A stretch of 58,825 nt of DNA from Micromonospora sp. BL4 (GTDB lineage: Bacteria; Actinomycetota; Actinomycetes; Mycobacteriales; Micromonosporaceae): NCBI RefSeq assembly GCF_003667505.1, contig NZ_RCVJ01000163.1:1-58825 (forward strand). The letters run 5' to 3'. The first letter of the stretch is position 1, and every line of letters begins with the position of its first letter. This document shows, one piece after another, positions 25,537 to 32,892 of the stretch. Both the position numbers and the translations under genes were made by a program. The notes below the pieces were generated by a model, which saw nothing but the letters and a program-made list of their open reading frames with translations, was not told where the DNA came from and searched no databases.

Positions 25537-26535
25537 TCAGCCGCGGCGGCGGGACCGGGCCGCCCACACCACGTACGCCGGGTCGCGGTCGAGGTTGTGC
25601 CGGTCGCGGTCGTAGCGTCGGGTGGTACGCGGGTCGGCGTGCCCCATCGCGTCCTGCACGTCCTCCAGCGGGACGCCCTCCGAGCGGGCGGTGGTGGCGA
25701 AGGCGTGCCGCAGCGAGTGCGGCGAGAGCTTCGCCCAGGCCGGGATACCGGCGGCCCGGGCCAGCCGGCGGACCATCCGGAACACCGAGTGCCGGTCCAG
25801 TCGGGCGCCGCTGGCGGTGACCAGCAGCGGGCCGGTCAGCTGCGGCACCGGCACCCCGGTGGCGGCGGCCCGCTGGGCCAGGTAGGCGTCCACCGCGTAC
25901 CCCGTGCCGGGGGTGAGGGCGCGGCGGCGTTGCTTGCCGCCCTTGCCGACGAACCGCACGCTGCGGTGCCCGCGTTCGCTGCCCAGGTCGGTGAGATCCA
26001 GTGAGATCAGCTCGCCGACGCGCAGGCCCAGGTCGGCCAGGAGCGCGATCGCGGCCCGGTTCCGGGCGGCCGTCGGGCCGCTGTCCGCGTCGGCGGCGCT
26101 GAGCAGCGCGTCCACCTCCTCCGGGGTGAGACCGACGGTGGCGGAGTGGTCCCGGTCGACGCGTGGCCGGTCGGCTCCGGCGACCGGGTTGGCCGGCACC
26201 GCGCCGAGTTTGACGAGGAAGTCGTACCAGCTGGACAGCGCGGAGAGCCGGCGCGCCACGGTCGCCGGGGTCAGCGGCCGGCCGCTGCGCGCGCCGAGGG
26301 TGGACTCCAGGGCGCGGGCGTACTCGTTGACGTGCAGGAAGTTGGCCCGCAGCGGGTCCAGGTCGCGGTCGGCGCACCAGGTGAGCCAGCCGGCGACGTC
26401 GCGCCGGTAGGCGTCGCGGGTGTGCTCGGACAACCGGCGGTTGCGCAGCCACGCCTCGGTGACGTCGACCGGCCCGCCGGGCAGGGCCGGTCGGGCCGTC
26501 GGGCGGGCGAGCACCGGAGCGTCGGAGGACACCAT
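25537..26535 (-). CDS. XerC/XerD-type tyrosine recombinase
   Basis: A 332-residue site-specific recombinase. An N-terminal SAM-like core-binding domain (about 22-122) is followed by the catalytic domain with the complete residue set R172 (LGLRVGEL), K198 (GKGGKQR), H273 and R276 (HSLRHAF), H299 (MGHADPRTT) and nucleophile Y308 (RRYDR). Length and organisation match XerC/XerD rather than phage integrases. No attachment site, excisionase or mobile genes lie nearby. The usual actinobacterial xer genes have different neighbours, so this is probably an additional chromosomal recombinase. Confidence 0.9.
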   Translation of the reverse strand: MVSSDAPVLARPTARPALPGGPVDVTEAWLRNRRLSEHTRDAYRRDVAGWLTWCADRDLDPLRANFLHVNEYARALESTLGARSGRPLTPATVARRLSALSSWYDFLVKLGAVPANPVAGADRPRVDRDHSATVGLTPEEVDALLSAADADSGPTAARNRAAIALLADLGLRVGELISLDLTDLGSERGHRSVRFVGKGGKQRRRALTPGTGYAVDAYLAQRAAATGVPVPQLTGPLLVTASGARLDRHSVFRMVRRLARAAGIPAWAKLSPHSLRHAFATTARSEGVPLEDVQDAMGHADPRTTRRYDRDRHNLDRDPAYVVWAARSRRRG

Positions 26536-26637
26536 GTGAAAAACACTCTCAGCTCCGGGTGGGTTCGCCGCGCAGGCGCGCCGGGACCGCCGGACCCGGC
26601 CGGTGTCGGGCCACGGCGTGCCGGCTACCGTCGGGCG

Positions 26638-27711
26638 GTGCGTGCCAGTCGGCTGGTCTCCCTGCTGCTGCTCCTGCAGACGCGGGGGCGGATGACCGCC
26701 GTGGAGCTGTCCGAGGCCCTGGAGGTGTCGGTCCGGACGGTGTACCGGGACGTGGAGTCGTTGGGCGCCGCCGGGGTGCCGGTGTACGCCGAGCGCGGCC
26801 CGGCCGGCGGGTACCGGCTGCTCGACGGCTACCGCACACGGCTGACGGGGCTGACCGCCGGCGAGGCCGAGGCGCTGTTCCTGGCCGGTGTGCCGGGCCC
26901 GGCCGCCGAGCTGGGCCTGGGGTCGGTGCTGGCCACCGCGGAGCTGAAGTTGCGCGCCGCGCTGCCGGGCGACCTAGCCGACCGGGGCGGGCGGATCCGG
27001 CAGCGGTTCCACCTGGACGCGCCGAGCTGGTTCCGCGAGCCCGAGCCCACACCGCACCTGGCCGCCCTGGCCGGCGCGGTGTGGGAGGACCGCCGGATCC
27101 GGGTGCGCTACCGGCGGTGGCAGCAACCCCGGGACGTGACCCGCACCCTCGACCCGCTCGGCGTGGTGCTCAAGGCCGGCCGGTGGTACCTGGTCGCCGC
27201 GGCGGCCGGGCAGGTGCGCACCTACCGGGTGGGCGCCATTCTGGACCTGACCGTGCTGGACGAGCCCGCCGACCGACCGGCCGGGTTCGACCTGGCGGCC
27301 AGCTGGCAGGAGCACACCGAGCGCTACGAGAGTGGCGTCTACCGCGCGGAGGCGCGGGTGCGGATGACCGTGGCGGCGCTGGCGCGCACGGTGCACCTCT
27401 TTCCGCCGGCGATGAGTCGGGCGGCGCAAGACGCCGCTGGTGCGCCGGACGCGGACGGCTGGCTGGTCACCACCGTGCCGATCGAGTCGATCCGGCACGG
27501 TCACGTCGAGATGCTCAAGCTCGGCGCGCAGGTGGAGGTGCTCGCACCGGCCGAGTTGCGGGAGCTTCTCGCGGGCACCGCCCACGCGCTCGCCGCGCTC
27601 TACCCACCGGCCACCACCGGGGAAGACCCCGCGGTGGACGGGACGGCCGGTGATGCTCGGGGCGGGCCGGGTACGACGGTTGGCCCGCCCCCCGCATCGG
27701 TCAGGCGTTGA
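26638..27711 (+). CDS. WYL-domain transcriptional regulator (HTH_11)
   Basis: 357 residues from GTG 26638. The N-terminal HTH reads LVSLLLLLQTRGRMTAVELS and is followed by EVSVRTVYRDVESLGAAGVPVYA, a classical DeoR/HTH_11 recognition unit. The WYL-type domain spans roughly 140-225 (GRWYLVAAAAGQVRTYRVG). A C-terminal WCX-like region follows (HGHVEMLKLGAQVEVLAP). WYL domains in related proteins sense nucleic acids or small ligands. It is divergent from the recombinase, which could be its target. The last 11 bases overlap the converging hsp20 gene. Confidence 0.9.
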   Translation: MRASRLVSLLLLLQTRGRMTAVELSEALEVSVRTVYRDVESLGAAGVPVYAERGPAGGYRLLDGYRTRLTGLTAGEAEALFLAGVPGPAAELGLGSVLATAELKLRAALPGDLADRGGRIRQRFHLDAPSWFREPEPTPHLAALAGAVWEDRRIRVRYRRWQQPRDVTRTLDPLGVVLKAGRWYLVAAAAGQVRTYRVGAILDLTVLDEPADRPAGFDLAASWQEHTERYESGVYRAEARVRMTVAALARTVHLFPPAMSRAAQDAAGAPDADGWLVTTVPIESIRHGHVEMLKLGAQVEVLAPAELRELLAGTAHALAALYPPATTGEDPAVDGTAGDARGGPGTTVGPPPASVRR

Positions 27712-28126
27712 TCTGCCGGCGTCCGTCGCCGTTGGCGCTGATGGTCACCCGGCGGGGCTTGGCGCGCTCGGCGACCGGGATGCGCAGCGTCAGCACCCCG
27801 TTGTCGTAGCCCGCCTCGAGCTTGTCGGTGTCCAGGGTGTCGCCCAGGAACAGCCGCCGGGTGAAGGTGCCCATGGGGCGTTCGGCGGCGACCAGTTCGA
27901 CACCGTCGCCGGTCGGCCGGCGACGGTCGGCCCGCACGGTGAGCACGTTGCGCTCGACGGTGCAGTCGATGGAGTCCGGGTCGACGCCGGGCAGGTCGAA
28001 CGCGGCGTAGAAGTGGTCCCCGTCGCGGTAGGCGTCCAGGTGCATCATCGCGGGACGGGCCGCCGTACCGAAGAACTGCTCGGCGAGCCGGTCGATCTCG
28101 CGGAACGGGTCGGTACGCATCAACAT
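27701..28126 (-). CDS. hsp20: Small heat-shock protein Hsp20
   Basis: A 141-residue holdase chaperone that binds unfolding proteins. The alpha-crystallin domain covers about residues 28-130, with FYAAFDLPGVDPDSIDCTVERN-type strands and the conserved G-x-L signature in NGVLTLRIPV. The N-terminal MLMRTDPFREIDRLAEQ is the usual amphipathic start of actinobacterial Hsp18-like proteins. A perfect HAIR element at 28165-28185 lies 39 bases upstream of the start and predicts repression by HspR, lifted on heat shock. Confidence 0.95.
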   Translation of the reverse strand: MLMRTDPFREIDRLAEQFFGTAARPAMMHLDAYRDGDHFYAAFDLPGVDPDSIDCTVERNVLTVRADRRRPTGDGVELVAAERPMGTFTRRLFLGDTLDTDKLEAGYDNGVLTLRIPVAERAKPRRVTISANGDGRRQINA

Positions 28127-28164
28127 CGTCGTGCCTCCTCGGTTCTCCTGGCCGAAGGTGATGA

Positions 28165-28185
28165 CTTGAGTCGGGGTGACTCAAG
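28165..28185. promoter_or_regulatory. HAIR element (HspR operator)
   Basis: CTTGAGT (28165-28171), 7-base spacer, ACTCAAG (28179-28185): an exact match to the HspR inverted-repeat consensus CTTGAGT-N7-ACTCAAG known from Streptomyces and mycobacteria. No hspR gene is in the window, so control is in trans. Confidence 0.92.
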
Positions 28186-28228
28186 TTCCTCTTTGTATTT
28201 AGCGCACCTGACGGCGGCCGTCAAGTCC

Positions 28229-28723
28229 TCAGCACAGCCGGTTCTCGAACCAGTGTTCGGCGTACGGGCCCTGCGAATACGCGGGGATCTCGACGTAGCC
28301 GTGCCGGGCGTACAGGGCGCGGGCCTCGACCAGGTCGTTGCGGGTGTCCAGGCGGATCCGGTCCACTCCGGCCGCCCGTGCCCGCTGCTCCAGGGCGGCC
28401 AGCAGCGCCGCGCCCCCGCCGGCGCCGCGATGTGCGGGGCGGATGAACACCCGGGTCATCTCGGCCCAGTCCGGCCACCAGCGCAGCCCGGCGCAGCCGG
28501 CCAGGTCCGCGCCGTGGTGGGCGAGCAGCAGCACACCGGTCGGGTGCGCCAAGTCGTCGCTGGGCATCTCGGCCAGCGCCGCGTCGACCTCTCCCGGACG
28601 GGCCGGGCGGCGGTGGTAGCGGACCACCATCTCCGTCATGTACTCGCGCAGCAGCAGCGCCGCGTCGGGCTGGTCGGGATGGACGGCGGTGGTCACCCAG
28701 GTGGATCGGAGTGTGCTGGTCAC
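28229..28723 (-). CDS. GNAT-family N-acetyltransferase
   Basis: 164 residues from GTG 28723 (VTSTLRSTWVTT); the frame is open to an earlier ATG but that region is non-homologous in character. The acetyl-CoA loop is RVFIRPAHRGAGGGAALLAALEQRA, preceded by a strand with AGCAGLRWW. C-terminal ARALYARHGYVEIPAY is the usual last GNAT motif. Substrate unknown; the pattern recalls amino-acid or small amine acetyltransferases. Confidence 0.87.
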   Translation of the reverse strand: MTSTLRSTWVTTAVHPDQPDAALLLREYMTEMVVRYHRRPARPGEVDAALAEMPSDDLAHPTGVLLLAHHGADLAGCAGLRWWPDWAEMTRVFIRPAHRGAGGGAALLAALEQRARAAGVDRIRLDTRNDLVEARALYARHGYVEIPAYSQGPYAEHWFENRLC

Positions 28724-28764
28724 CCGTTGATTGTCCGGAGCGCGGTCAACGGATTTTCCGCCGT

Positions 28765-28784
28765 CCGGGCCGCCGGCGGCCCGG
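28765..28784. terminator. GC-rich palindrome, probable terminator
   Basis: CCGGGCCGCC (28765-28774) is directly followed by its complement GGCGGCCCGG (28775-28784), a perfect 20-bp palindrome just downstream of the DUF2087 gene stop. Confidence 0.45.
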
Positions 28785-28817
28785 GGACACGCCACCGGCG
28801 GCCCGGCAGCAGGGCGA

Positions 28818-29342
28818 TCAGAGACGCTCGTAGATGCCGTGTTCGCGGGTGAGCAACTGCTCGTCGATCAGGTAGCGGCGCAACGTGACGTGGTCCGACC
28901 CGCCGGCGGCGCACCACGGTTTGAGCGCCTCGTCCACGGCCCGCTCGGGGTAGCGGATCCCCGGCTCGAACGACCGTTCCGCGATGTGCGCCAGCAGCAC
29001 CCGTCGCCGACCGCGTTGCGCCGGCAGGCCGACCAGCACACCGGAGCGCAGGAATGTCCGTAGCACCGGGTCACCGGCCGGCTCGCCGTCGTCGGCCGGG
29101 CGGCGCTCGCGAGCGGCCGCCCGCAGCGACACCTCGTCGGCCACGAGCGTGCCGTCGGAACCGGTCACCAGGCCCGCGTCGATGAGCCGGCGGATGCCGG
29201 TGAGCACCGTCCGCGCCGGCAGGGCGGCCCGCTCGGCGATCTGGGCCGCGCTGGCCGCGCCCAGCACGATGGCCGCGAAGACCCGCCGGCGTCCGTCGTC
29301 GGCCAGGGCCCCGGCCAGAGCGTCCGCTGTCATGCCGGTCAC
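28818..29342 (-). CDS. ArsR-like winged-helix protein with DUF2087 domain
   Basis: 174 residues. The N-terminal half is a winged helix (RRRVFAAIVLGAASAAQIAERA, ARTVLTGIRRLIDAGLV). The C-terminal 70 residues match DUF2087: PAQRGRRRVLLAHIAERSFEPG, RYPERAVDEAL and LRRYLIDEQLLTREHGIYERL. This arrangement is seen in small transcription regulators of Gram-positive bacteria. Ligand and targets are unknown. It precedes a MarR gene by 72 bases but both run away from the MFS transporter. Confidence 0.85.
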   Translation of the reverse strand: MTGMTADALAGALADDGRRRVFAAIVLGAASAAQIAERAALPARTVLTGIRRLIDAGLVTGSDGTLVADEVSLRAAARERRPADDGEPAGDPVLRTFLRSGVLVGLPAQRGRRRVLLAHIAERSFEPGIRYPERAVDEALKPWCAAGGSDHVTLRRYLIDEQLLTREHGIYERL

Positions 29343-29414
29343 CCTCCCATCGACGGTACGCCGACCGCCAGGTGATTTCCCGGTACGGCCCGCTCCCCGC
29401 CGCGCCGCGCGGGC

Positions 29415-29912
29415 TCAGTCGGCCGGCTGCTCGGCCACGAGCAGCACCCGGCGCAGCAGATCGGAGAGCAGCCGGCGCTCCGCCGGGGTGAGCGCGCCGA
29501 GCAGCCGGTGCTCCTCGGCGCCCCGGACGTCCATCGCCCCGTGCCATGCGGCACGGCCGGCATCGGTGAGCTCCACGTCGACCCGTCGCCGGTCCACGGT
29601 GGACGGAGTGCGGCGCACGAAGCCCCGCTCGACCAGACTGTCGACCCGCGCGGTGATCGACGCGGGCGCCATCGCCAGATCCGCGGCCAGTTCCGAGGGC
29701 GCGGCACGCCCCTGCCGGCCGGCGAGCGCGTGCAGCGTGTCGTACTCGTGTGCCGGCAGGTCGAAATCCACCAGCACCCGCTCCTTCACGGTGCGCAGGT
29801 GCCGGATGAGGACACCCATCCTGGTCACCGCCCCTTCGACGTCGACGTCGAGGTCGGGCAGGACGGGCAGCCAGCGCTCGACGTGCCGGTCGACCGAGTC
29901 GTGGGGGTTCAT
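29415..29912 (-). CDS. MarR-family transcriptional regulator
   Basis: A 165-residue winged-helix repressor (MNPHDSVDRHVERWLPV...). DNA-binding part: APSELAADLAMAPASITARVDSLVERGFV; wing: STVDRRRVDVELTDAGR. It is divergent from an MFS exporter and the short spacer contains a palindrome, so it very likely controls that transporter, a common drug-efflux arrangement. Confidence 0.92.
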   Translation of the reverse strand: MNPHDSVDRHVERWLPVLPDLDVDVEGAVTRMGVLIRHLRTVKERVLVDFDLPAHEYDTLHALAGRQGRAAPSELAADLAMAPASITARVDSLVERGFVRRTPSTVDRRRVDVELTDAGRAAWHGAMDVRGAEEHRLLGALTPAERRLLSDLLRRVLLVAEQPAD

Positions 29913-29937
29913 CGCCAGAGCTTATCGCCCCGAACTA

Positions 29938-29949
29938 TTCGTTGACGAA
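29938..29949. promoter_or_regulatory. Candidate MarR operator upstream of MFS exporter
   Basis: TTCGT (29938-29942) TG ACGAA (29945-29949), a perfect 5-bp inverted repeat within an AT-rich patch. It also carries flanking ATTCG/CGAAAT sequence and lies between the divergent MarR and MFS genes. Confidence 0.5.
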
Positions 29950-29977
29950 ATATTCGGCGTCGAAGTACCGTGTGCTG

Positions 29978-31216
29978 GTGACCACTCCTCTGCGCACCCG
30001 CTCCTTCCGGCTGTTGTTCCTGGGCCGGACCGTCTCCGGGGTCGGCGACGCCGTGGTCCCCGCCGCGCTGGCCCTGGCCGTCCTGCGGGCCACCGGTTCG
30101 ACCGGCGCGCTCGCTGTCGTCCTCGCGGCGGCGATGGTTCCCCGGCTGCTCCTGCTGCCACTCGGCGGCGTGGTCGCCGACCGGTTCGACGCCCGCCGGG
30201 TCGCCCTGGCGGCCGACCTGGTCCGCTGCGCGACCCAGCTCGCGGTCGGCGTGGAGCTGCTCGGCGGCGAACCGTCGCTGGCCACCATCGTGGTGGCCTC
30301 GGCGCTCGGCGGCACCGCCTCGGCGTTCGCCATGCCGACCGCCTCCCCGCTGGTCGCCGGCACCGTCGCACCGGCCGACCGGCAGCGGGCCAACGCCCTG
30401 ATGGGGATCACCGCCAACACCAGCCGGCTCGCCGGGCCGGCGCTGGCCGGGGCACTGATCTGGGCCGCCGGCCCGGGCTGGGCGTTCATCATCGACAGCG
30501 CGTCGTTCGCGCTCAGCGCCACGCTGCTCGCGCTCGTCCGGGTCCGGCACGTGCCGGTGCCCCGCCGCTCCGTCATGGCCGACCTGCGACACGGCTTCGG
30601 CGAGGTGCGCGCCCGCGACTGGTTCTGGACCAGCCTGATCGGGCACGGCGTCTGGAACGGCGCCGCCGCCGTGCTGATGACCCTCGGCCCGGCCATCGCC
30701 ATCGACCGCCTCGGCGGTGAGGCCACCTGGGTCGTGCTGTTGCAGGCCGGCGCGATCGGCATGCTCACCGGCTCGTTGCTGGCCGGGCGGGTCCGGCTCC
30801 ACCGGCCGGTCCTGCTGGCCAACCTCGGGCTGGCCAGCTACGCCGCACCACTGCTGCTGCTCGCCGTCGCCGCGCCCGCCCCGGCGGTGATCGTCGCCTA
30901 CGGCGTCGCGCTGACCGCCCTCGGCTACCTCAACCCGGTCTGGGAGACCGTCGTGCAGCACCAGTTCCCGCCCGAGGTCCTGGCCCGGGTCACCTCGTAC
31001 GACTGGCTGGTCTCGCTGGGCGCCGTGCCGCTGGGTTACGCCCTGGCGCCACTGGCCGCGGACGCCTTCGGGGCACCCGTACCGCTGGCCGTCGCCGGCC
31101 TGCTGGTCCTGGCCGCCTGCGCCGGCACCGCGCTGGTCCCCGGCGTACGCCGGCTCACCTGGCCGGCGACCACGCCACCGAGCCCGGTCGAACCCGCCAC
31201 CGCCGACGCGCGGTGA
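29978..31216 (+). CDS. MFS efflux transporter
   Basis: A 412-residue protein with about 12 membrane segments, starting VTTPLRTRSFRLLFLGRTVSGVGD. The loop after helix 2 carries GGVVADRFDARRVALAADL, the MFS motif A, and the MFS_3/EntS-like pattern continues with ANALMGITANTSRLAGPALAG. GTG 29978 is preferred, with GTG 29972 and TTG 29942 as alternatives; the operator would be inside the gene if TTG were used. Regulated by the divergent MarR by inference; a drug or siderophore exporter is plausible. Confidence 0.9.
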   Translation: MTTPLRTRSFRLLFLGRTVSGVGDAVVPAALALAVLRATGSTGALAVVLAAAMVPRLLLLPLGGVVADRFDARRVALAADLVRCATQLAVGVELLGGEPSLATIVVASALGGTASAFAMPTASPLVAGTVAPADRQRANALMGITANTSRLAGPALAGALIWAAGPGWAFIIDSASFALSATLLALVRVRHVPVPRRSVMADLRHGFGEVRARDWFWTSLIGHGVWNGAAAVLMTLGPAIAIDRLGGEATWVVLLQAGAIGMLTGSLLAGRVRLHRPVLLANLGLASYAAPLLLLAVAAPAPAVIVAYGVALTALGYLNPVWETVVQHQFPPEVLARVTSYDWLVSLGAVPLGYALAPLAADAFGAPVPLAVAGLLVLAACAGTALVPGVRRLTWPATTPPSPVEPATADAR

Positions 31217-31238
31217 GCGGGTCCGACCGGTCGCCTGG

Positions 31239-31748
31239 TCACTCCCCGGTCGGCCCGTCGGCGAGTTCGGTCACGATGTCGAGGTGGCCAAGGTGGCGGG
31301 CGTACTCCTGGAGCAGGTGGAACAGCACCCGCTCCAGCGAGGCGGGGTCGGCGCCGCTCCAGCGCGGGCCTGGCGCGCCGACCTCCGACAGGTCGTGCGC
31401 CGTCACCACCGCGCTGGTGTGCGCACCCTGCGCCCGCAGCGCCGCCACCAGATCCGAGCGGGTCTCCTCGGGCGCGACATACCAACGATCCCCGCGGCGG
31501 TCACCCCACGGCTCGGGAACATCCCGGCCCTGAAAACCCCACTCGATCCAGCGCAGCTCGACGTACCGCAGGTGTTCGAGCAGTTCCAGCGGCGTCCAGC
31601 CCGACGGCAGGCCGCTGCGCCGCAGCTCCGACTCGGGCAGCGCCGACACCTTGGTCGTCACCGACTCCCGGAAGTAGTCCAGGTAGCGCAGGAAGACCTC
31701 GGTGCGGCTGCCGGCGGGGCTCGTGGGCTCGGGGAAGGGCATGGTCAT
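31239..31748 (-). CDS. DinB-family (DUF664) protein
   Basis: 169 residues in a four-helix DinB fold. It contains DYFRESVTTKVSALPESELRRS, TPLELLEHLRYVELRWIEWGF and a final RVLFHLLQEYARHLGHLDIV. The histidines in LLEHL and in YARHLGH are the expected metal triad. In actinobacteria such proteins often act as mycothiol-dependent S-transferases; this is family knowledge, not seen here. Converges with the MFS gene. Confidence 0.88.
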   Translation of the reverse strand: MTMPFPEPTSPAGSRTEVFLRYLDYFRESVTTKVSALPESELRRSGLPSGWTPLELLEHLRYVELRWIEWGFQGRDVPEPWGDRRGDRWYVAPEETRSDLVAALRAQGAHTSAVVTAHDLSEVGAPGPRWSGADPASLERVLFHLLQEYARHLGHLDIVTELADGPTGE

Positions 31749-31769
31749 CCGCCCATTGTGCGGGGCCGG

Positions 31770-32798
31770 TCAGCCCGCGGGCAGGTCGCGGCCGCGCTGC
31801 TGCACACCGGCCTGGCCGTACGGGTAGTCACCCACCGGCGGGGCGCTCGCCTCGTCCAGCAGCCGGGTCTGCTCCGCGTCGAGGACCAGGTCGGCGGCGG
31901 TCAGGTTGTCGTCGAGCTGCGCCGTCGTCCGTGCCCCGAGGATCACCGAGGTGACCGCCGGGCGGGCCGCCAACCAGGCGAGGGCCACCGCCGACATGGA
32001 CACGCCCTGCTCCCCGGCCACCTGGCTGACCGCGTCGATCACCCGCCACGTGCGCTCCTCGGCGTTGCGACCCGCGTACGCCTCGACGCCGCGCTGCGGG
32101 TTCTCGCCGAGCCGGGTGGCGCCGGTGGGCGTGCTGTCCCGCTGGTACTTGCCGGTCAGCCAGCCGCCGCCCAACGGTGACCACGGCAGGATGCCGATGC
32201 CCTCGTTCTCGCAGACCGGCACCAGCTCGAACTCGATCTCCCGGGCCAGCAGGTTGTACTGCGGCTGGAGGGTCACGATCGGGGTGAGGTTGAGGTGCTG
32301 GGTGAGCAGGGCGGCCTTCTGCAACTGCCAACCGGTGAAGTTGCTGACCCCCGCATAGCGGACCTTGCCTGCGCGGACCGCGTCGTCGAAGAACCGCAGC
32401 GTCTCCGGCAGCGGGGTCAGCGGGTCCCAGGCGTGCGCCTGGTAGAGGTCGACGGCCTCGACACCGAGGCGCCGGAGGCTGGCGTCCAGGGCGCGGGTCA
32501 GGTGCACCCGGGACAGGCCGGCGTCGTTCGCCCCCGGGCCCATCGGGAACCGCCCCTTGGTGGCGATGACCAGCCGGTCGCGCAGGCCGGGCCGCGCAGC
32601 CAGCCAGCGGCCGACGATCTCCTCGGAGACGCCGGCGGAGTAGACGTCGGCGGTGTCGATGAACGTCCCGCCGGCCTCCACGAACCGGTCCAGCTGGGCG
32701 AAGCTGCCCTCCTCGTCGGTCTCCGCGCCGAAGGTCATCGTGCCCAGACACAGGGTCGACACCACCGTGCCGGTGGCGCCCAGAGTGCGATAGCGCAT
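31770..32798 (-). CDS. Aldo/keto reductase
   Basis: A 342-residue NADPH-dependent TIM-barrel reductase starting MRYRTLGATG at ATG 32798 with GGAAGGAC upstream; the open frame upstream lacks family sequence. The catalytic set is D48, Y53, K81 and H122, in TFIDTADVYSAG, IATKG and YQAHAWDP. The C-terminal cofactor region is SVILGARTTAQLDDNL. Related to the Tas/AKR-11-type family; substrate unknown. Separate from the second aldo/keto reductase at 41895 in sequence and context. Confidence 0.92.
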   Translation of the reverse strand: MRYRTLGATGTVVSTLCLGTMTFGAETDEEGSFAQLDRFVEAGGTFIDTADVYSAGVSEEIVGRWLAARPGLRDRLVIATKGRFPMGPGANDAGLSRVHLTRALDASLRRLGVEAVDLYQAHAWDPLTPLPETLRFFDDAVRAGKVRYAGVSNFTGWQLQKAALLTQHLNLTPIVTLQPQYNLLAREIEFELVPVCENEGIGILPWSPLGGGWLTGKYQRDSTPTGATRLGENPQRGVEAYAGRNAEERTWRVIDAVSQVAGEQGVSMSAVALAWLAARPAVTSVILGARTTAQLDDNLTAADLVLDAEQTRLLDEASAPPVGDYPYGQAGVQQRGRDLPAG

Positions 32799-32892
32799 GT
32801 CGTCCTTCCGGTAGAGGAACAAAGCTGATCTTCGCATCGGGTCCCGGGACGGGCGGCACGGGCACCCGGACGGCGGTGTCAGGGGTGATGAT

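Noticed and set aside
24662..26452. 596-codon frame upstream of the LLM gene
   Set aside because: It reads through antisense of the recombinase start region; family sequence begins at ATG 25507.
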